Assembly (NCBI RefSeq): GCF_000165425.1
Contig: NW_001799643.1
Location: forward strand, 274,365-338,364
Direction: 5' to 3'
DNA from: Paramecium tetraurelia
Taxonomy: Eukaryota > Ciliophora > Oligohymenophorea > Peniculida > Parameciidae
DNA length: 64,000 nt
Position 1 is the stretch's first letter. Each line of letters opens with the position of its first letter. Both the position numbers and the translations under genes were made by a program. Below the pieces are notes generated by a model. It was not told the DNA's origin, searched no databases, and was given only the letters and a program-made list of their open reading frames with translations. This document shows positions 52,385-64,000 of this stretch, piece after piece.

Positions 52385-53443
52385 ATTATTTTTTATTAAT
52401 TTAATATTTATTAGGGCGGAGGCTAACTCAAGGCTTAAAAATTTCATCATATCAAAGAGCCAACAAAAATTACCCCAAAACTAAACTCTAGAATCACATT
52501 ATTAATTCTTAATTAACAAACCAATTACGAGAGCCCTTTAGAATACCTAAATTATGATGTAAACCTGCGATCTAAACTCTTTTACAATTTGTCTCAAATT
52601 ATCTATGTATAACTCATTATACGTTAAATTTAACATGAGATATATCAAAAAGCCTGAAATATTATAAAATGATGTTAAATTTTATCACTTCAAATATGGT
52701 TTGAATAACCTGAAATGTTGACCTTGTATTTGGAATAAAACTTAAGATAACTAACAAAGTGAGTATTCTGTAATATCTTGTGAGAATATTGGCTAACTAC
52801 CATATATAACTCTTACTTAGTAATACTATATCTTAGAGATACTGGCACAATTGTTAAGAATGTTCACTTTGATCAAAAAAATATCAATTTTGTCTAAGAT
52901 ATCAATTAAATAATCAAAATTACTCTTAAAGTCAAGATAGTAATTAAAGTGATTGGGCCAATACTAAAAAACACTCTCATGTAATAAATTGGAGATCTGG
53001 AACTGAGATTTAATCCTTATCAAATAGTTCTAAATTTAATATGAAATTAGATTAGATATAGAATAGAAAATTTATATTATTTTAATAAGATGTTTGCAAT
53101 ACATGAAATACCATAACAAAAATGAATTACAATTTGATATTTAATCCTAAAAAAAATTTTTTAATTTATTTCGCAATTTTCTTGAATCATTTGATATAGC
53201 GCCTTTCATTATCATCAATTATTTCAAAAATATAAAATAATTGAATTGCTATCCTTATGTTTAATAATATACAATACTAAGAGGAACTTTTATTGGGATA
53301 TTGTCAATCTAACTTTTCCTTAATGAAAAAACTTCTGCTTTTAAACTAAGATTGAACATTCAATTTTTATTTCTTCTAGTATTATTAATTAATTACCTAA
53401 TGAATGGAAAAAAGTAAAAGAAGTTGATCACTGAAGAGTTAAC
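52385..53443. other. About 1 kb without a gene
   Basis: No frame longer than short chance runs and no intron-joined coding were found on either strand. The first 150 bp are less AT-rich (GGGCGGAGGC near 52425) than the rest. I found no tRNA fold, repeat array or inverted repeat. It lies between the divergently oriented AK9-like and TPR genes, so both promoters are probably here. Confidence 0.45.
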
Positions 53444-55909
53444 ATGGGAACAACTTGTAATCTGTGGTATTGTTTTCTTTGATAAAAGGGAATCAATCAT
53501 ATGAATCAGGCAGAACTGATGAAGCTTTACTAGAATATGATAAGGCTCTTATCCTAAATCCAAATAATTCATTAATATATCATAACAGAGGTTCAGAAAT
53601 TTAGTACCTTTACTAGGGATTTTGTATTATAACATGGAGAAAAATGAAGAGGCATTGCTCGATTATAATAAGGCCATTGAATTAAATTCATAAGATTCAA
53701 AAATATATAATAATAGAGGTAAAAACATTTCAATATATTTAGGGAACTTATATTCAGATTTGGGGAGATCGGACGATGCATTAAACGATTTCAATTAGGC
53801 CATCAAATTAGACCCAAACTTTTCAGATGCATATAATAGCAGAGGTAATTAAAATAACAATAAATATAGCGATGCTCTATGTTGACTTAGGAAAAAATGA
53901 TTAGGCTCTTATTGATTTTGGCCAAGCTATAAAATTAAAAGCTTAATCAAATATATTGAAAAATAGAGGTTTTATATCATGAATTATTTAAGGAATCCTT
54001 TTATTTAATTTAAATCAATTTGATGAAGCTCTGAAAGACTTTAATGAAGCCATAAATCTTACTCAAAATGATTCCACTTTATACCTTAATGCTGGTCTCA
54101 ATTTATTTAATCTTCTTAGCTATAATTTTATAAGCATAAAATAAAAATCAAGAAGCTTTGGAGCATTATAATTTATCAATTAAATTAAACACTAATGATT
54201 AACGGGCTTATAAAAGCAGAGGTAAGTTAATATTGAATATTCAAAGCAATGCTTTACTCGAATTTAGGAGAAGTCTAATTAGCTGTATCTGATCTTTCTA
54301 AAGCAATATTGCTAAAATCAGATGACTTTAATGCTTACTATCATAGAGGCAAGCTTATTATAGTATATTATAGCAAACTAGTATTGGAAACAAAAATAAT
54401 TAAATTTAGCTTTATAGGATTTTAACTAATCTATTAGGCTCAATCCTAAATATTAAAATGCATATGATTGTAGGGGTAATAATGATCGCTCATGAATAGG
54501 CTGCTTATTTCTAGAATTGGGTGAGAACAACAAAGCTGAATCAGATTTCAGCAAGTCTATTGAATTGAATACAAGAAGTTCCAATTCATACAATAATCTT
54601 GGTTAGCAAATATCTAATTTTAGGAAATTTTTTCGTAAGCATAGGCAATTATTAAGAAGCATTAAAAAATTATTAATAAGCTATATAGCTCGATGCCTAT
54701 AATTCCATTTATTTGATCAATCTCGGTTAACTGCACCTTAAGTTGAATGATTTTTAATAAGCTTTTATCTTTTTTTTACAAGCAAATTCGCATTTAGATG
54801 TTAATAAGCAGGTATAACTTTCAAGCATTCGAGAAATAATTGAAAAAATGCTTCAAATTTTACTTGAAATTTTTACTGAAATTGAAAAGGAGAATAAATT
54901 AATAATAACCTAGCCCTTAGAATTTCAAGTCAAATTAGATTCTATTAATGAAATCAAGTAAATAGAAATTAGTGTTGAAAATTAGTTAAAAATAATTCTC
55001 TAACCAATATCTCTTTAGTCAAAATAACATTAATTTAGTCAGCAAGTTGAATAACTGCAAGAAATATTAGTAGATACTCGAATAAAATTCTCATTGATTC
55101 ATTAATCGCTTAAAAAAGAATAATTAGTAGATGCAAATTAAGAATAATAATTAGATACAAATTAAGATTAACAATTAAATCAATAATAATTGCCAAATAT
55201 TAATATTGCTACAATTCAGTCAGGAATCACTAATTTAAAAGAATAAAACAATAATCAATATTTTTATTTCAAATCCTTATGTTACAATCTCATCTCTTTT
55301 ATGTAATTTTGTTTCGAAATTTAAAAAACCAATAAAATCCTTCCACAAAGCTCTATCGAAAAGCAAAACTTAATTCCAAATCCATTCTGCACATTTAAAG
55401 AAGAAGAGTGTATATCCAATATTGATTAAAAGGAATCTCTCATTGAAACAATTTGTGAAGCGCTTGGTTACTAAGACAATTTTAAATAAACAATTATTAA
55501 CAGAAACTTTGCTTAGTTGTACTATATTGAGAATAATTATTCTGAAAATTTAGAGATAGAATTTCATCTTCTTGCGATTGATTTAGCAACAAAATAAGAG
55601 GGAGTTCCTGAAATAAACTCATATTTTGATTTAGTAGAGAAAATATCAAAAATTTAAATGAAGAATCTGCAAATTACTTCAAACATATTTTGGAAAAAAG
55701 GAATATTAGATTCCATAAAAATCATATAATTTATCGATAATAATATCAATAGGATTATTTCAGATGGGTTGTAGTACTTAAGAATGTGGAAGGAAGATTG
55801 TGCAAATGAGGAGGTTGTTGTGATTCATTAATCTCTAGCCGAGCAGCTGATGGCTGAGACACCAGTAAATGGGTAGCCAACTTACTGTTCTTTTTGTTCA
55901 ATTTCATGA
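53444..55909 (+). CDS. TPR protein with one exon per repeat (737 aa)
   Basis: Eleven exons; introns at 53457-53488, 53591-53616, 53719-53742, 53845-53869, 53969-53992, 54095-54119, 54222-54246, 54349-54373, 54476-54499 and 54602-54623 (22-32 nt) give 738 codons to TGA 55907-55909. Eight internal exons are exactly 102 nt and one is 99 nt: 34 or 33 codons, one tetratricopeptide repeat each. Every intron falls at the same phase-1 site, usually in NRG. Repeats read like EALLEYDKALILNPNN and DALNDFNQAIKLDPNF. The eighth intron starts with GC instead of GT. The last exon adds one or two TPRs, a Q-rich coiled coil near 400-470 and a helical C-terminal domain with no known family. TPR solenoids bind partner proteins; the partner is unknown. 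Confidence 0.9.
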
Positions 55910-57392
55910 TTAATAAATTGATAATTTATTAATGATAAAAATAAAAAATGGATATTTTCATTAATTAACTTTATATTCAAATATTAGAAAAATAATTTTA
56001 TTGCTTTTTTATATTTAATAAATTGTAACTTAAGAGAGTTTATATGATTAAAATTTAAATAAATATATAATAGAATTTGCTTATCTTCATTCAAACAGCA
56101 TAATTTATATTTTGTAATATGAAATTTATATAACCTGTCTGTAGAAATTCAATGAATACTCTAGTTAGGATTTGGAAACCTTTCATAATACAACAAGAAA
56201 ATTAAACTTGAAGGAAAGCGTATGACCTGGTTACATGAATGATCAAAAAATATCGTCAATAAAAATAGATTTTATATGTGAATTAACCTAGCTTAGTTCT
56301 TTGGCCATAATTATTGGTGATAAAAACTGAGTAACAAATTTTGTAAATTAAACATATAAGGTTATTTCGTGTTTCACAAGTAAATGTTGGCACTAGAGGT
56401 TAGTAAGATAAATAAAGAGAAAATATAAAATAATAGCCTGAAATGCCTACAAATTTTATACATGACTTTACAGGCTAATACTTCTAAATTTATATCCTTC
56501 GACATTGGGTTTGTCGGAATATTTATTATTTATAGTTGTTAGAATAAGGATTTAAGTTTTTGAATATTCTGGTCTTGAATTTAATCAAGTTTATTTTGTT
56601 GTGTCTAACGATTAGGGACATTTTTTTGTGCTGGAATATATTCTCTAACTCATTCAACTCTTTTTCTAAACTCTTGGATTCTAGGGGTAACTATTTTATT
56701 TGCTGAAGTAACTGTCTATATTAAATCGAAATGTAAATAAATTCATTAAATCTACTTTAAGACTAATAATACTAACAACTCTGATTGAATCTTTAAATGA
56801 GTTTCGTTTTATATGTAGAATATCAGAATAGTTTTTAATTCTATTTAATTAAGGAATTAACATACGCAACCTTGATATTTTTTTGTGTCTTTGTTTGAGA
56901 ATATTTCTTTCAATTATTAATTTTTGAATATCGAGCAAATATTAACACAGAATCATTTCATTGAGTAAAAATACAACATTATTTTGGAAAGTTCATTTAT
57001 AATTCAAATAATTTAACAATAATTTCCGATTTCCTCTAACTTCAAAGTCAGTATTAAAAGTTTTTATTCAATTATTACTTATTGATTAATATTTATGAAT
57101 ATCTGCTGAATTTTAACAAGTGACATTACTATCTCCATCTGATATTGAAATAAATTTATCAAATTTAAAAAATATTAATAATAATGCATTCTAACAATTT
57201 TACATTTTTGACTACCCAAAAATTTTTATTTTAGCAATTTTGCTTGTTTTACAATAATATGTACAATTACTTGATTCAAAAATTTTCAATATCAAATAAT
57301 TTTTCACTAAATACTAAAATTTCATTCCTTTAATTCTTTTTTAATTATATCACTTATTTAAAACTTAATATTTTTTTACTTGATAAATATTA
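55910..57392. other. About 1.5 kb without a gene
   Basis: This is the longest empty stretch in the window. No coding frame with recognisable protein sequence and no set of small introns joining frames was found. An imperfect hairpin (TTCGACA ... TGTCGGA) lies near 56500. It ends at the start of the membrane-protein gene and probably contains its promoter. Confidence 0.4.
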
Positions 57393-60300
57393 ATGATTAT
57401 TTTTATTGCATTAGTGCAAATTACTTTTTAAAATGTGATCTATAATTTTGATGCGAATTTGGAAGAAAAGGATGGTATTTTTGCAAAGCTATCAATTAGA
57501 ATGGTCAAGCAACTTGCAATTTGTGTCATGTAGTTCGTATTAGTTTTTGGGGTCCTGTTGTGAGATGTCTGTAATTAGTAGATTGTTTTTAAATCTAGAG
57601 ACTCATTATGTAATTAAAATGGAGGGTTATTTTCTAAGGTAGTGATATTTATTAATTTCAAAAGATAAGAAGTAGATGATGAATTTTTATTCTTTCTTGA
57701 TGGTTATTAGTTAGAAGTTATATTGATAAGCGATTTAGAGGTAAATAGCGATTGTGGGAGGATGATGCTATCAAATATTTCAATTATTCATTAGCATAAC
57801 AGAAGGACAAGCTTAATTTAAATAATCCAACCTGCAGGAGGAATTATGAAACTATAAATAAGTATACTGAATTGTTAGGAAGAATGCATTGGATGTATTT
57901 GGAATTATCCAATTAATTGTGAAAAATGGATTTTGCACTAATATTCATTTGATTAGAAATAGATGACTTATTCTGACGGATGGAATGCTGTTCTTAATTA
58001 TCATGAGGTAGGATGCGATGGTTGTTAATATTTAAAGTTTAAAGATATTTCTTACTCAACCCAAATACCATCTCATTAAGATATATTAATCAGGTTTTAT
58101 AAAAGGTCATTGAATTCTCTTATATTGAACTATATGTATGGAGAAGTATGGATTGCTTTTGGTGAATATGTCGTTGAAATTTTTTTATAAAATTACCCAA
58201 CTGAGATTTTGAACCTGAATATAAAATCAGAAGATATTACTCAAGAAAGTTTGATTAGAGATTTTGAAATATATTGCACAGTGCCAGAAACCCACATTTT
58301 AGATCTAAATTAAGGCTGTTAAGACTAGATAGGAGATCGATGTCTCAATTGCGAAGATGGTTGGGTTTTAGATGAATTTAAATAAAGTTGCAGTCCTATC
58401 TGTGGGGATATGATCATCAATGGGGATGAAGAATGCGATGATGGAAATTTGATATCTTATGATGGTTGTTTTTAATGCAAACATTAATGTATTGATTCTT
58501 GCAAAACTTGCATTTTAGGAATTTGTAAACAATGTCTAGAGGGCTTTGTTCTTAATTCAAATAATGATTGCGATCCGTAATGTGGAGATGGCATTGTGAT
58601 TCCTTACTCAAATGAATAATGTGATATTAAAGAGGATGAAGATTAGGGTGGTTGTTAAAATTGTAAATATCCATCAATACCTAATTGTAAACAAGAATTT
58701 TTTTCTATTTGTTTAGAGTGTGAAGATGGGTTTTTCTTTTTAATTGATTAATGCTACCCTAATTGTGATAAAATTAACTTTCTTGAATAAATTGAAAATT
58801 GTGATTGCATATAGGATGGTATTATTTTTCATCCAAGAAAATGTAGGTTGGAATGTGAATAAGGATACGAGTTTATTGATTATAGTTGTCATTCTGTTTG
58901 TGGAGATGGATTGGTTTAAGAATAAGAGGAATGTGATGATGGTAATGAATAAGTTGGCGATGGTTGCTTGAAATGTGAAATCGAAAAAAATTGGGTTTGT
59001 AACTCAATAATGAAAAATTCTCCTAGCTAATGTATACTTGTAAAGGCTCCTCATTTAATAATTAATTACCTCAATATGACTTAAAATAAATAGTACATAA
59101 GCATTAGATTTAACGAATAGGTTAAAGTCAATACTACTAAGCTTCTATCTAATACTATTTCATTTAAATTAATTAACATAGACAATTAAAATTGGAGAAG
59201 CAGCTTTTAAATTAAATAAGATGTAGGATCTTACGTGACTTTTGGAGAGTATGTTCTAGAGATAGAAGTGCTTTAATTACTTGATTTTAGACCGACCTTG
59301 CAAATCGAATTAAATCAATCGGTTTCTAATATTATTAATGCTGAATTAGAGGATTATACAAAATTTCTAACTTTAGATTATCCAAAATATCTAAATGAAT
59401 AGCAAATGAATTATTCATAAAAATTGAAAAATACTAATATTTACCTAATTTACGCATTGTCTGCAATTACTGCACTAAGTTTATTATTTGGTACTGGAGA
59501 TCTTTTTGTTGAAGTCCTGGCAATTTTATAATATTTATAATACTTAAGATACATAAATCTAAAATATCCCTAAAACCTAGAAATATATTTTTCTATTAAT
59601 GATTTATTATCAATCGAGCCATTACTAAATTTTATTCATTTTGATTTTTTCTTTAAGTTTATTAATATCTAAACGGACTAAGAATATTCAGAAGGAAAAA
59701 TTAAATAAAATTCTAATTTGATAATTAACCTTTCATCTCAAATAATTTAATGCGCTATTTTTTTACTTCTATTTTTAATTTCAAAATGGATTAAAAAAGT
59801 GATTTACAATTGGATATTTTGCACTGGATACTTTGAATGCATGTCATCCTTATCTAAATATATGAGCCCAACCATAATGACTAAGTTTAGTTAACTATTT
59901 TATGATAATTGCTTAAATATAATTGAGTTAGAGCATTATATTTCCTTTTCAGGATTATAAAAAGCATTATTACTTAATGGTTGGGATATGATATTTAAAA
60001 TATTATTGTATACTAGAAACATTTAAATTAATAATTATTTAGATATTAGCCAGATAATAATAGTAATCATAATACTAATCTTATATTTTGTAGTAATATT
60101 GAATAATTTCGGAGGTAGAGTACCGAAATAATAACCCTAAAAACAGAGAATTTTTGAAATTCTTAATTTTGTTAGGTAATTCCTATTTTTATTATTTTTG
60201 ATATATATATAAAGTTCGCAACTGCTTTAACTAGGATTGCTTCTTTTAACAAATATTTTTGAGATTAACATAATATTTAATTATCGTTATATCTTCAATA

Positions 60301-60608
60301 AATAAAAATATATTGTATAAATGGTAATTGAGATATCAGTATTGATATTTATGCTTAGTTCATTCTTCTACATTGAAGAGTTTAATTAATACATTAATGA
60401 AGCTTAAAAGATATTATTAGGATGGTTCTAGGCAATCTTATTATCCTCAGGAATTATAATTGAATTGCTGATGGTTATATATAAGTCTAACATTATAATA
60501 AGATAAAAATGCATAAACAAATAATCGATTAAATAGTAATCAATAACTAAAAATCATGTAGAGGAATAAACGGTCTGGCAGAATAAAAAGATTTTAATCA
60601 AATTTTGA
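57393..60608 (+). CDS. Cysteine-rich multi-pass membrane protein (1,054 aa)
   Basis: Three exons, introns 57475-57499 (25 nt) and 57639-57664 (26 nt, ending AAG), 1,055 codons to TGA 60606-60608. The N-terminus MIIFIALVQITF looks like a signal peptide. A long extracellular part has an unassigned beta-rich region and then, about residues 310-520, Cys-rich units of the Myxo-disulfide/DUF4215 kind: GDEECDDGN...YDGC, CGDGIVI...EQCD and VCGDGLVQEQEECDDGN...GDGC, mixed with furin-like CKTCILGICKQC. The last 350 residues hold about 6-8 hydrophobic segments. Such proteins are a large ciliate family of surface proteins; a receptor or adhesion role is inferred. No enzyme motif is seen. Confidence 0.86.
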
Positions 60609-60689
60609 TAAATCTTCATGAATTTTAAATTTACATACTTATTACATAAAACATTAAATTATTAATTGATAAGCTTATGTAATACTCGA

Positions 60690-61630
60690 AGCATTTGTTT
60701 AAGTATAGAAGTTAGCCATAGATCTTATATTTACTTTTGAATCTTTATTAAGTAAATTAGTCTTTATAAATTTATAGATAATCTCAAATATCAAATACGA
60801 ACAATATTCAGAAGCAAACCATAATAAAGTTTATAACATCTGATCTCAATATTGTCATCACAAATGTTGATTATTGATTTAAAAAGTCTTAGGAACAAGA
60901 TATTGTATCGATTTCATCAACACACTATTTTTTATTAAAAATAACTTTAATGAGATGGTTGAGCAAGCATTACTTGTATTACTCAAATTTTTAGGAGCAT
61001 CTGATAGATTCCAATTAATTATTTAATAATCGTCCAATTAGATGAAACAATTAAAACTGAAGAAAAAAAAGATATTTTCAGGTTTTAATTAACAGGATTG
61101 TTGCTCATGGAGGCACTATTAATTCATGTGCAGCAGAAATCGCCTTTTAATAAATGAAGGAAAGAAAACACAGAAATAACGTTACTTCAATATTTTTATT
61201 AACAGATGGTTTAGACTATTCTGCATATTCTTAAATTAAATCTCAAGTTAATTCAAATTGAAAATGTTTTTAACCACCTTTTCAAGATTTGAAAATAGCC
61301 AAAACTTTTGGAAAAATGTGGGAAAAATAGTTTATAAATATCAAATCCTTATTCATACTCCCTTAAATTTATATTTTAATTTATGAAGATTAAAAACATT
61401 GAATTTCTTTTAAGCGAAACTTACAATCACTGATCCCCTGAGTTAACAAGAGATTGAAAGAAGGGAGATTCTTGAATTGGTTATTCTTAATGAAAATGAG
61501 GAATTTAACTAAAATACTACTGATACCGATGTCAATTATATAGAATAGCTTAGTATTAAAATCTTTGTTTAAATCGGATGATGTAAAAACTTCCAAAAAG
61601 AAAGTTCAAGATAATTAAAAACCAGAATGA
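60690..61630 (+). pseudogene. Decayed von Willebrand factor A-domain gene
   Basis: Fragments of a vWA protein appear in order but in several frames: YSEANHNKVYNI then TGA; MVEQALLVLLKFLGASDRFQLI; RIVAHGGTINSCAAEIAFQQM with RNNVTSIFLLTDGLDYSAYSQ; then TGA again; and ITDPLSQQEIERREILELVI. The metal-site start (DVSGSM-type) is not preserved. At least three frame changes and two in-frame TGAs occur with no introns of usual form to remove them. I take it as a dead copy of a gene family that is common in ciliates. Confidence 0.65.
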
Positions 61631-61750
61631 TCTTTTGAGAAATACACATGTATGTATATTAATATAATATAAGAGCATCAAATATATTATTTATTTTTTT
61701 TACTTCTATTTTTATTTTAAGACACTAGTATTCAAATGATGCAAATTCAT

Positions 61751-61875
61751 AATTGAACTGAAGAAGGCAATCCTCAACCTCACTTTAGGGATTGTACTTA
61801 CTTTTCCTCAGTTACGGATCTCTGAGGATAAACCCATATCAATGTTTCTTTCTAAAAAAGGTCGCTGAAAAACAG
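61751..61875. ncRNA. Candidate structured RNA (less AT-rich block)
   Basis: An island of clearly higher GC content between the vWA remnant and the WD40 gene, with no coding frame. Two adjacent stems are visible: 61768-61774 with 61787-61794 (CAATCCT / AGGGATTG, one bulge) and a perfect 7-bp stem 61805-61811 with 61822-61828 (TCCTCAG / CTGAGGA) with a 10-nt loop. In AT-rich genomes such islands are often snRNA, snoRNA or SRP-type genes. I could not match it to any of these, and the strand is unknown. Confidence 0.35.
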
Positions 61876-62005
61876 AAAAAAATATGGTGGCACATCATCT
61901 TTCATATTAAAAATAAGCTATAAAATATTTTATAAATAAATTCTAGATAAAAAGGTAATAGTGAATATTAAATAAAATCAGAAATAAAACATAAGTACAA
62001 TTAAT

Positions 62006-63640
62006 TCATATATTTAAAATTTCATAAGTCTAATACTTTTCTTTCTTCCGATCCCAAAATACTAAATACTCTCCATTATTGGTCATGCTTCCAAAAACTT
62101 ATTTTACTTAACAATTCAATTATTTATAAACTTTAAGAGTACCATCGATTAATTATCTAAAGAAATAGATATGATATTTATGTCTTATCAACAATATATT
62201 TTTTTCTAAATTATGTACGATTGAAAAATTCATATCATCTTCGCTTTTATTATTCTTAGTTAATTTGATAGTTTTATTAGCATTTTATTAAAAAACCCCT
62301 CTCTATAATTCAAATACTAAAATATCATCAATATCTGCATCCATAGTTACCCAAATTAGAAGTTAATCATTTATTAAATGTATTTTATACCCTTTATTAG
62401 CAACTGATTATTTATATTGAAATTCCCATTTTCCTGAGAGTCCTTATTCCCATACTATGAATTCATCAAATCCACAGGACACCAATTAAGTTTCATTTGA
62501 ATTAAACGATAATGACTCTACACTGTTTTCATGGTTATTTAAGGTATAAAGAAAAGTCAGCTGATTCTTCATGAAATCTACTTTCCAAACATTTATATAT
62601 TTATCACAACTTCCTGAAATAACTTAATCCTCCTCTTTATTTAACATTAAACAATTAACTCCTTCAAGATGATTTTAATATGGCTATGAATACTTCCACT
62701 CATGTTTATTAATCTATTACCAACAGATGAGAGTGTGATCTATAGAACCAGAAATAAATGAATTTCTGAGTTTGCTATACACTAAACATCTAACAGTCTC
62801 TTGGTGTTATGAATAAGTGTTAATTAATTTTAATTTTCCTTTTTCAATGTTCCAAATTTAAATCTTTGGACTCTCACAAGATACCATAATTGATCCTGTT
62901 TTATCAAACACTATTGCAAAACAATACCCACTTGATTAATTTGAATTATCAATTTATTTAAGTTCAATTTTTTTAGCTATCATCTATTATTATTATTCTA
63001 GTTATTCCTATTAAATGGCAATTTAATTCATTTCCTATTGTCTCTTAGCATCACATCTTTAGTTTCCTTAATGTTATATACTTTTCAATAATTCCTCGCA
63101 TTATTTGGTTTCTTAAAATGATTTAAAAAATGTTAACGTCGTATTGATCTTCGAACTTTTTGACTAATTTTATTTGTGTATTTGTTCAATAAGAGATTCC
63201 TGATTGAATTAATCATTATTTTTTTAAATAATTAATTTTTCTAATTCATCAAAAAAGCTATATGTGGCATTTTATTCTCCATATTTCAACACTTCTTAAA
63301 TCCATTAATCTACAAACCCCATTAATTTTTCTATATTTTGAGCAACTTTATTTTTTAATTCAATTAGAACCAACCTAATTTATTCAATATAATTGATATT
63401 GATTCTTACAACATTCTCAACATATAATTTTCTTTGATTTTAATTTGCTTCAATTTTTTCTTTAACTTATTTAAATATTTTAAAAGACTCATTTGATTCT
63501 ACACTGTCTATGCATATTCTGCATAATAGTCTTTACTTCTTATTTAGTCTTGGGTCACTAGATACCATAAAGTTTGGCTCCTTATGAATAGCACATTAAA
63601 GAATTTCCTCTTCTTTTTCGGTCATTCTTGAAGTAATCAT
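62006..63640 (-). CDS. Zinc-finger / coiled-coil / WD40 protein (544 aa)
   Basis: A single uninterrupted frame of 545 codons from ATG 63640-63638 to TGA 62008-62006. The N-terminus has a B-box-like finger: CAIHKEPNFMVSSDPRLNKK then CRICIDS. Residues about 45-270 are coiled coil. The rest are WD40 blades: CFAIVFDKTGSIMVSCESPKI-Q-IWNIE, SFISGSIDHTLICWQQ, QVISGSCDKYINVWKVDF and LVSCGFDEFIVWEQ, then weaker ones. The same layout occurs in the gene at 26635-28393, but the sequences are clearly different and this one has no introns. It probably works as an adaptor; the ligand is unknown. Confidence 0.88.
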
Positions 63641-63733
63641 TTCTTAAATAAAAAGGGAGATTTAATATATAAATTGACACTCTTAGAGTGATTTAGAATT
63701 TAATTTAATATTTAATACCAGAGAACTTATGCC

Positions 63734-64000
63734 TCATTTAATAAATTAGTGCTAAAACAAAAAAAATTTAGAATCTTAGACAATCTTACAAATTTCAGTG
63801 ACGAACTCGGACTGATATCTTAAGGCTAGTCTATGCTACCTAGAATCAAGGGAGACCTAGCAATTAACAGATAAGGAGACCTAAAAGATCTTAAAACATA
63901 GGAACGCTGAAAGTTAATCATCCTCAACCTTATTCTGATCATTGATATCGCTACTATTACCGAAGAAAGCAATAATGGTGTAAGCCGAGAACACGACGGC
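63734..64000 (-). CDS. C-terminal end of a gene entering from the right edge
   Basis: An open minus-strand frame of 88 codons runs from the edge to TGA 63736-63734. It starts with a hydrophobic stretch (VVFSAYTIIAFFGNSS), then an acidic patch and SAFLCFKIFQVSLSVNCQ. Base composition is less AT-rich than its neighbours. The short tail after KIVQ is low-complexity, so an undetected intron near 63790 is possible. The family cannot be told from this fragment; a membrane protein is likely. Confidence 0.5.

Noticed and set aside
52420-52600. tRNA or other small RNA in the GC-richer start of the gap
   Set aside because: No cloverleaf, anticodon arm or T-loop consensus could be folded.
61070-61385. 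Long continuous plus frame through the vWA remnant
   Set aside because: The vWA motifs are in a different frame; this one has no recognisable sequence.
63734-64000. Telomere or subtelomeric repeat at the right edge
   Set aside because: No C4A2/C3A3-type repeats; the stretch reads as coding on the minus strand.

Overview
The window reads as a ciliate macronuclear chromosome, most likely Paramecium or a close relative. It is very AT-rich. Protein-like reading frames run on only if TAA and TAG are read as glutamine and TGA is the only stop. Genes are tightly packed on both strands. Frames are joined by tiny introns: I place 56, of 16 to 34 nt, almost all GT(A)...AG. With the standard code nearly every gene falls apart into short pieces; with the ciliate code I recover about 27 genes, most closing exactly in frame from ATG to TGA. 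No rRNA, tRNA, CRISPR array or intact transposon was seen.

Layout. 1-1.7 kb: start of a zinc-finger gene, then two tandem paralogues of an unknown family (minus). 2.8-12.4 kb: one uninterrupted 3,196-codon gene for a giant NACHT / pentapeptide-like / WD40 STAND NTPase. 12.7-22.3 kb: MFS transporter, glutathione S-transferase, coiled-coil protein, zinc-finger/SPRY-like protein, mitochondrial-carrier-like protein, SLY1-type Sec1/Munc18 protein. 22.5-28.4 kb: acetyl-CoA acetyltransferase, an internally repeated Q-rich protein, FAD monooxygenase, splicing factor PHF5A, B-box/WD40 protein. 28.4-36.2 kb: a full-length Piezo channel. 36.3-40.2 kb: small coiled-coil protein, a GTPase fused to an HSP20-like domain, a KH-domain protein with an in-frame TGA, and a short GRDxY-repeat protein. 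40.3-52.4 kb: a 1,894-residue coiled-coil protein and a 2,026-residue four-module adenylate kinase of AK9 type (both minus). 53.4-64 kb: a TPR protein whose exons equal its repeats, a cysteine-rich multi-pass membrane protein, a decayed vWA gene, a candidate structured RNA, a zinc-finger/WD40 gene and the end of a further gene.

How the genes relate. This is a eukaryotic gene neighbourhood, not an operon or island, and the genes need not act together. Several would suit ciliary or membrane biology (Piezo, AK9-like kinase, long coiled coils), but that is inference. Four genes share a CxxH-type zinc-finger N-terminus, two of them with WD40 C-termini. The most unusual points are the giant NACHT-WD40 gene, the GTPase-HSP20 fusion, one-exon-per-TPR architecture, three ATGA stop/start overlaps, and genes whose frame is broken by one apparent lesion (KH gene, SLY1). 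All intron calls are manual and need RNA data.
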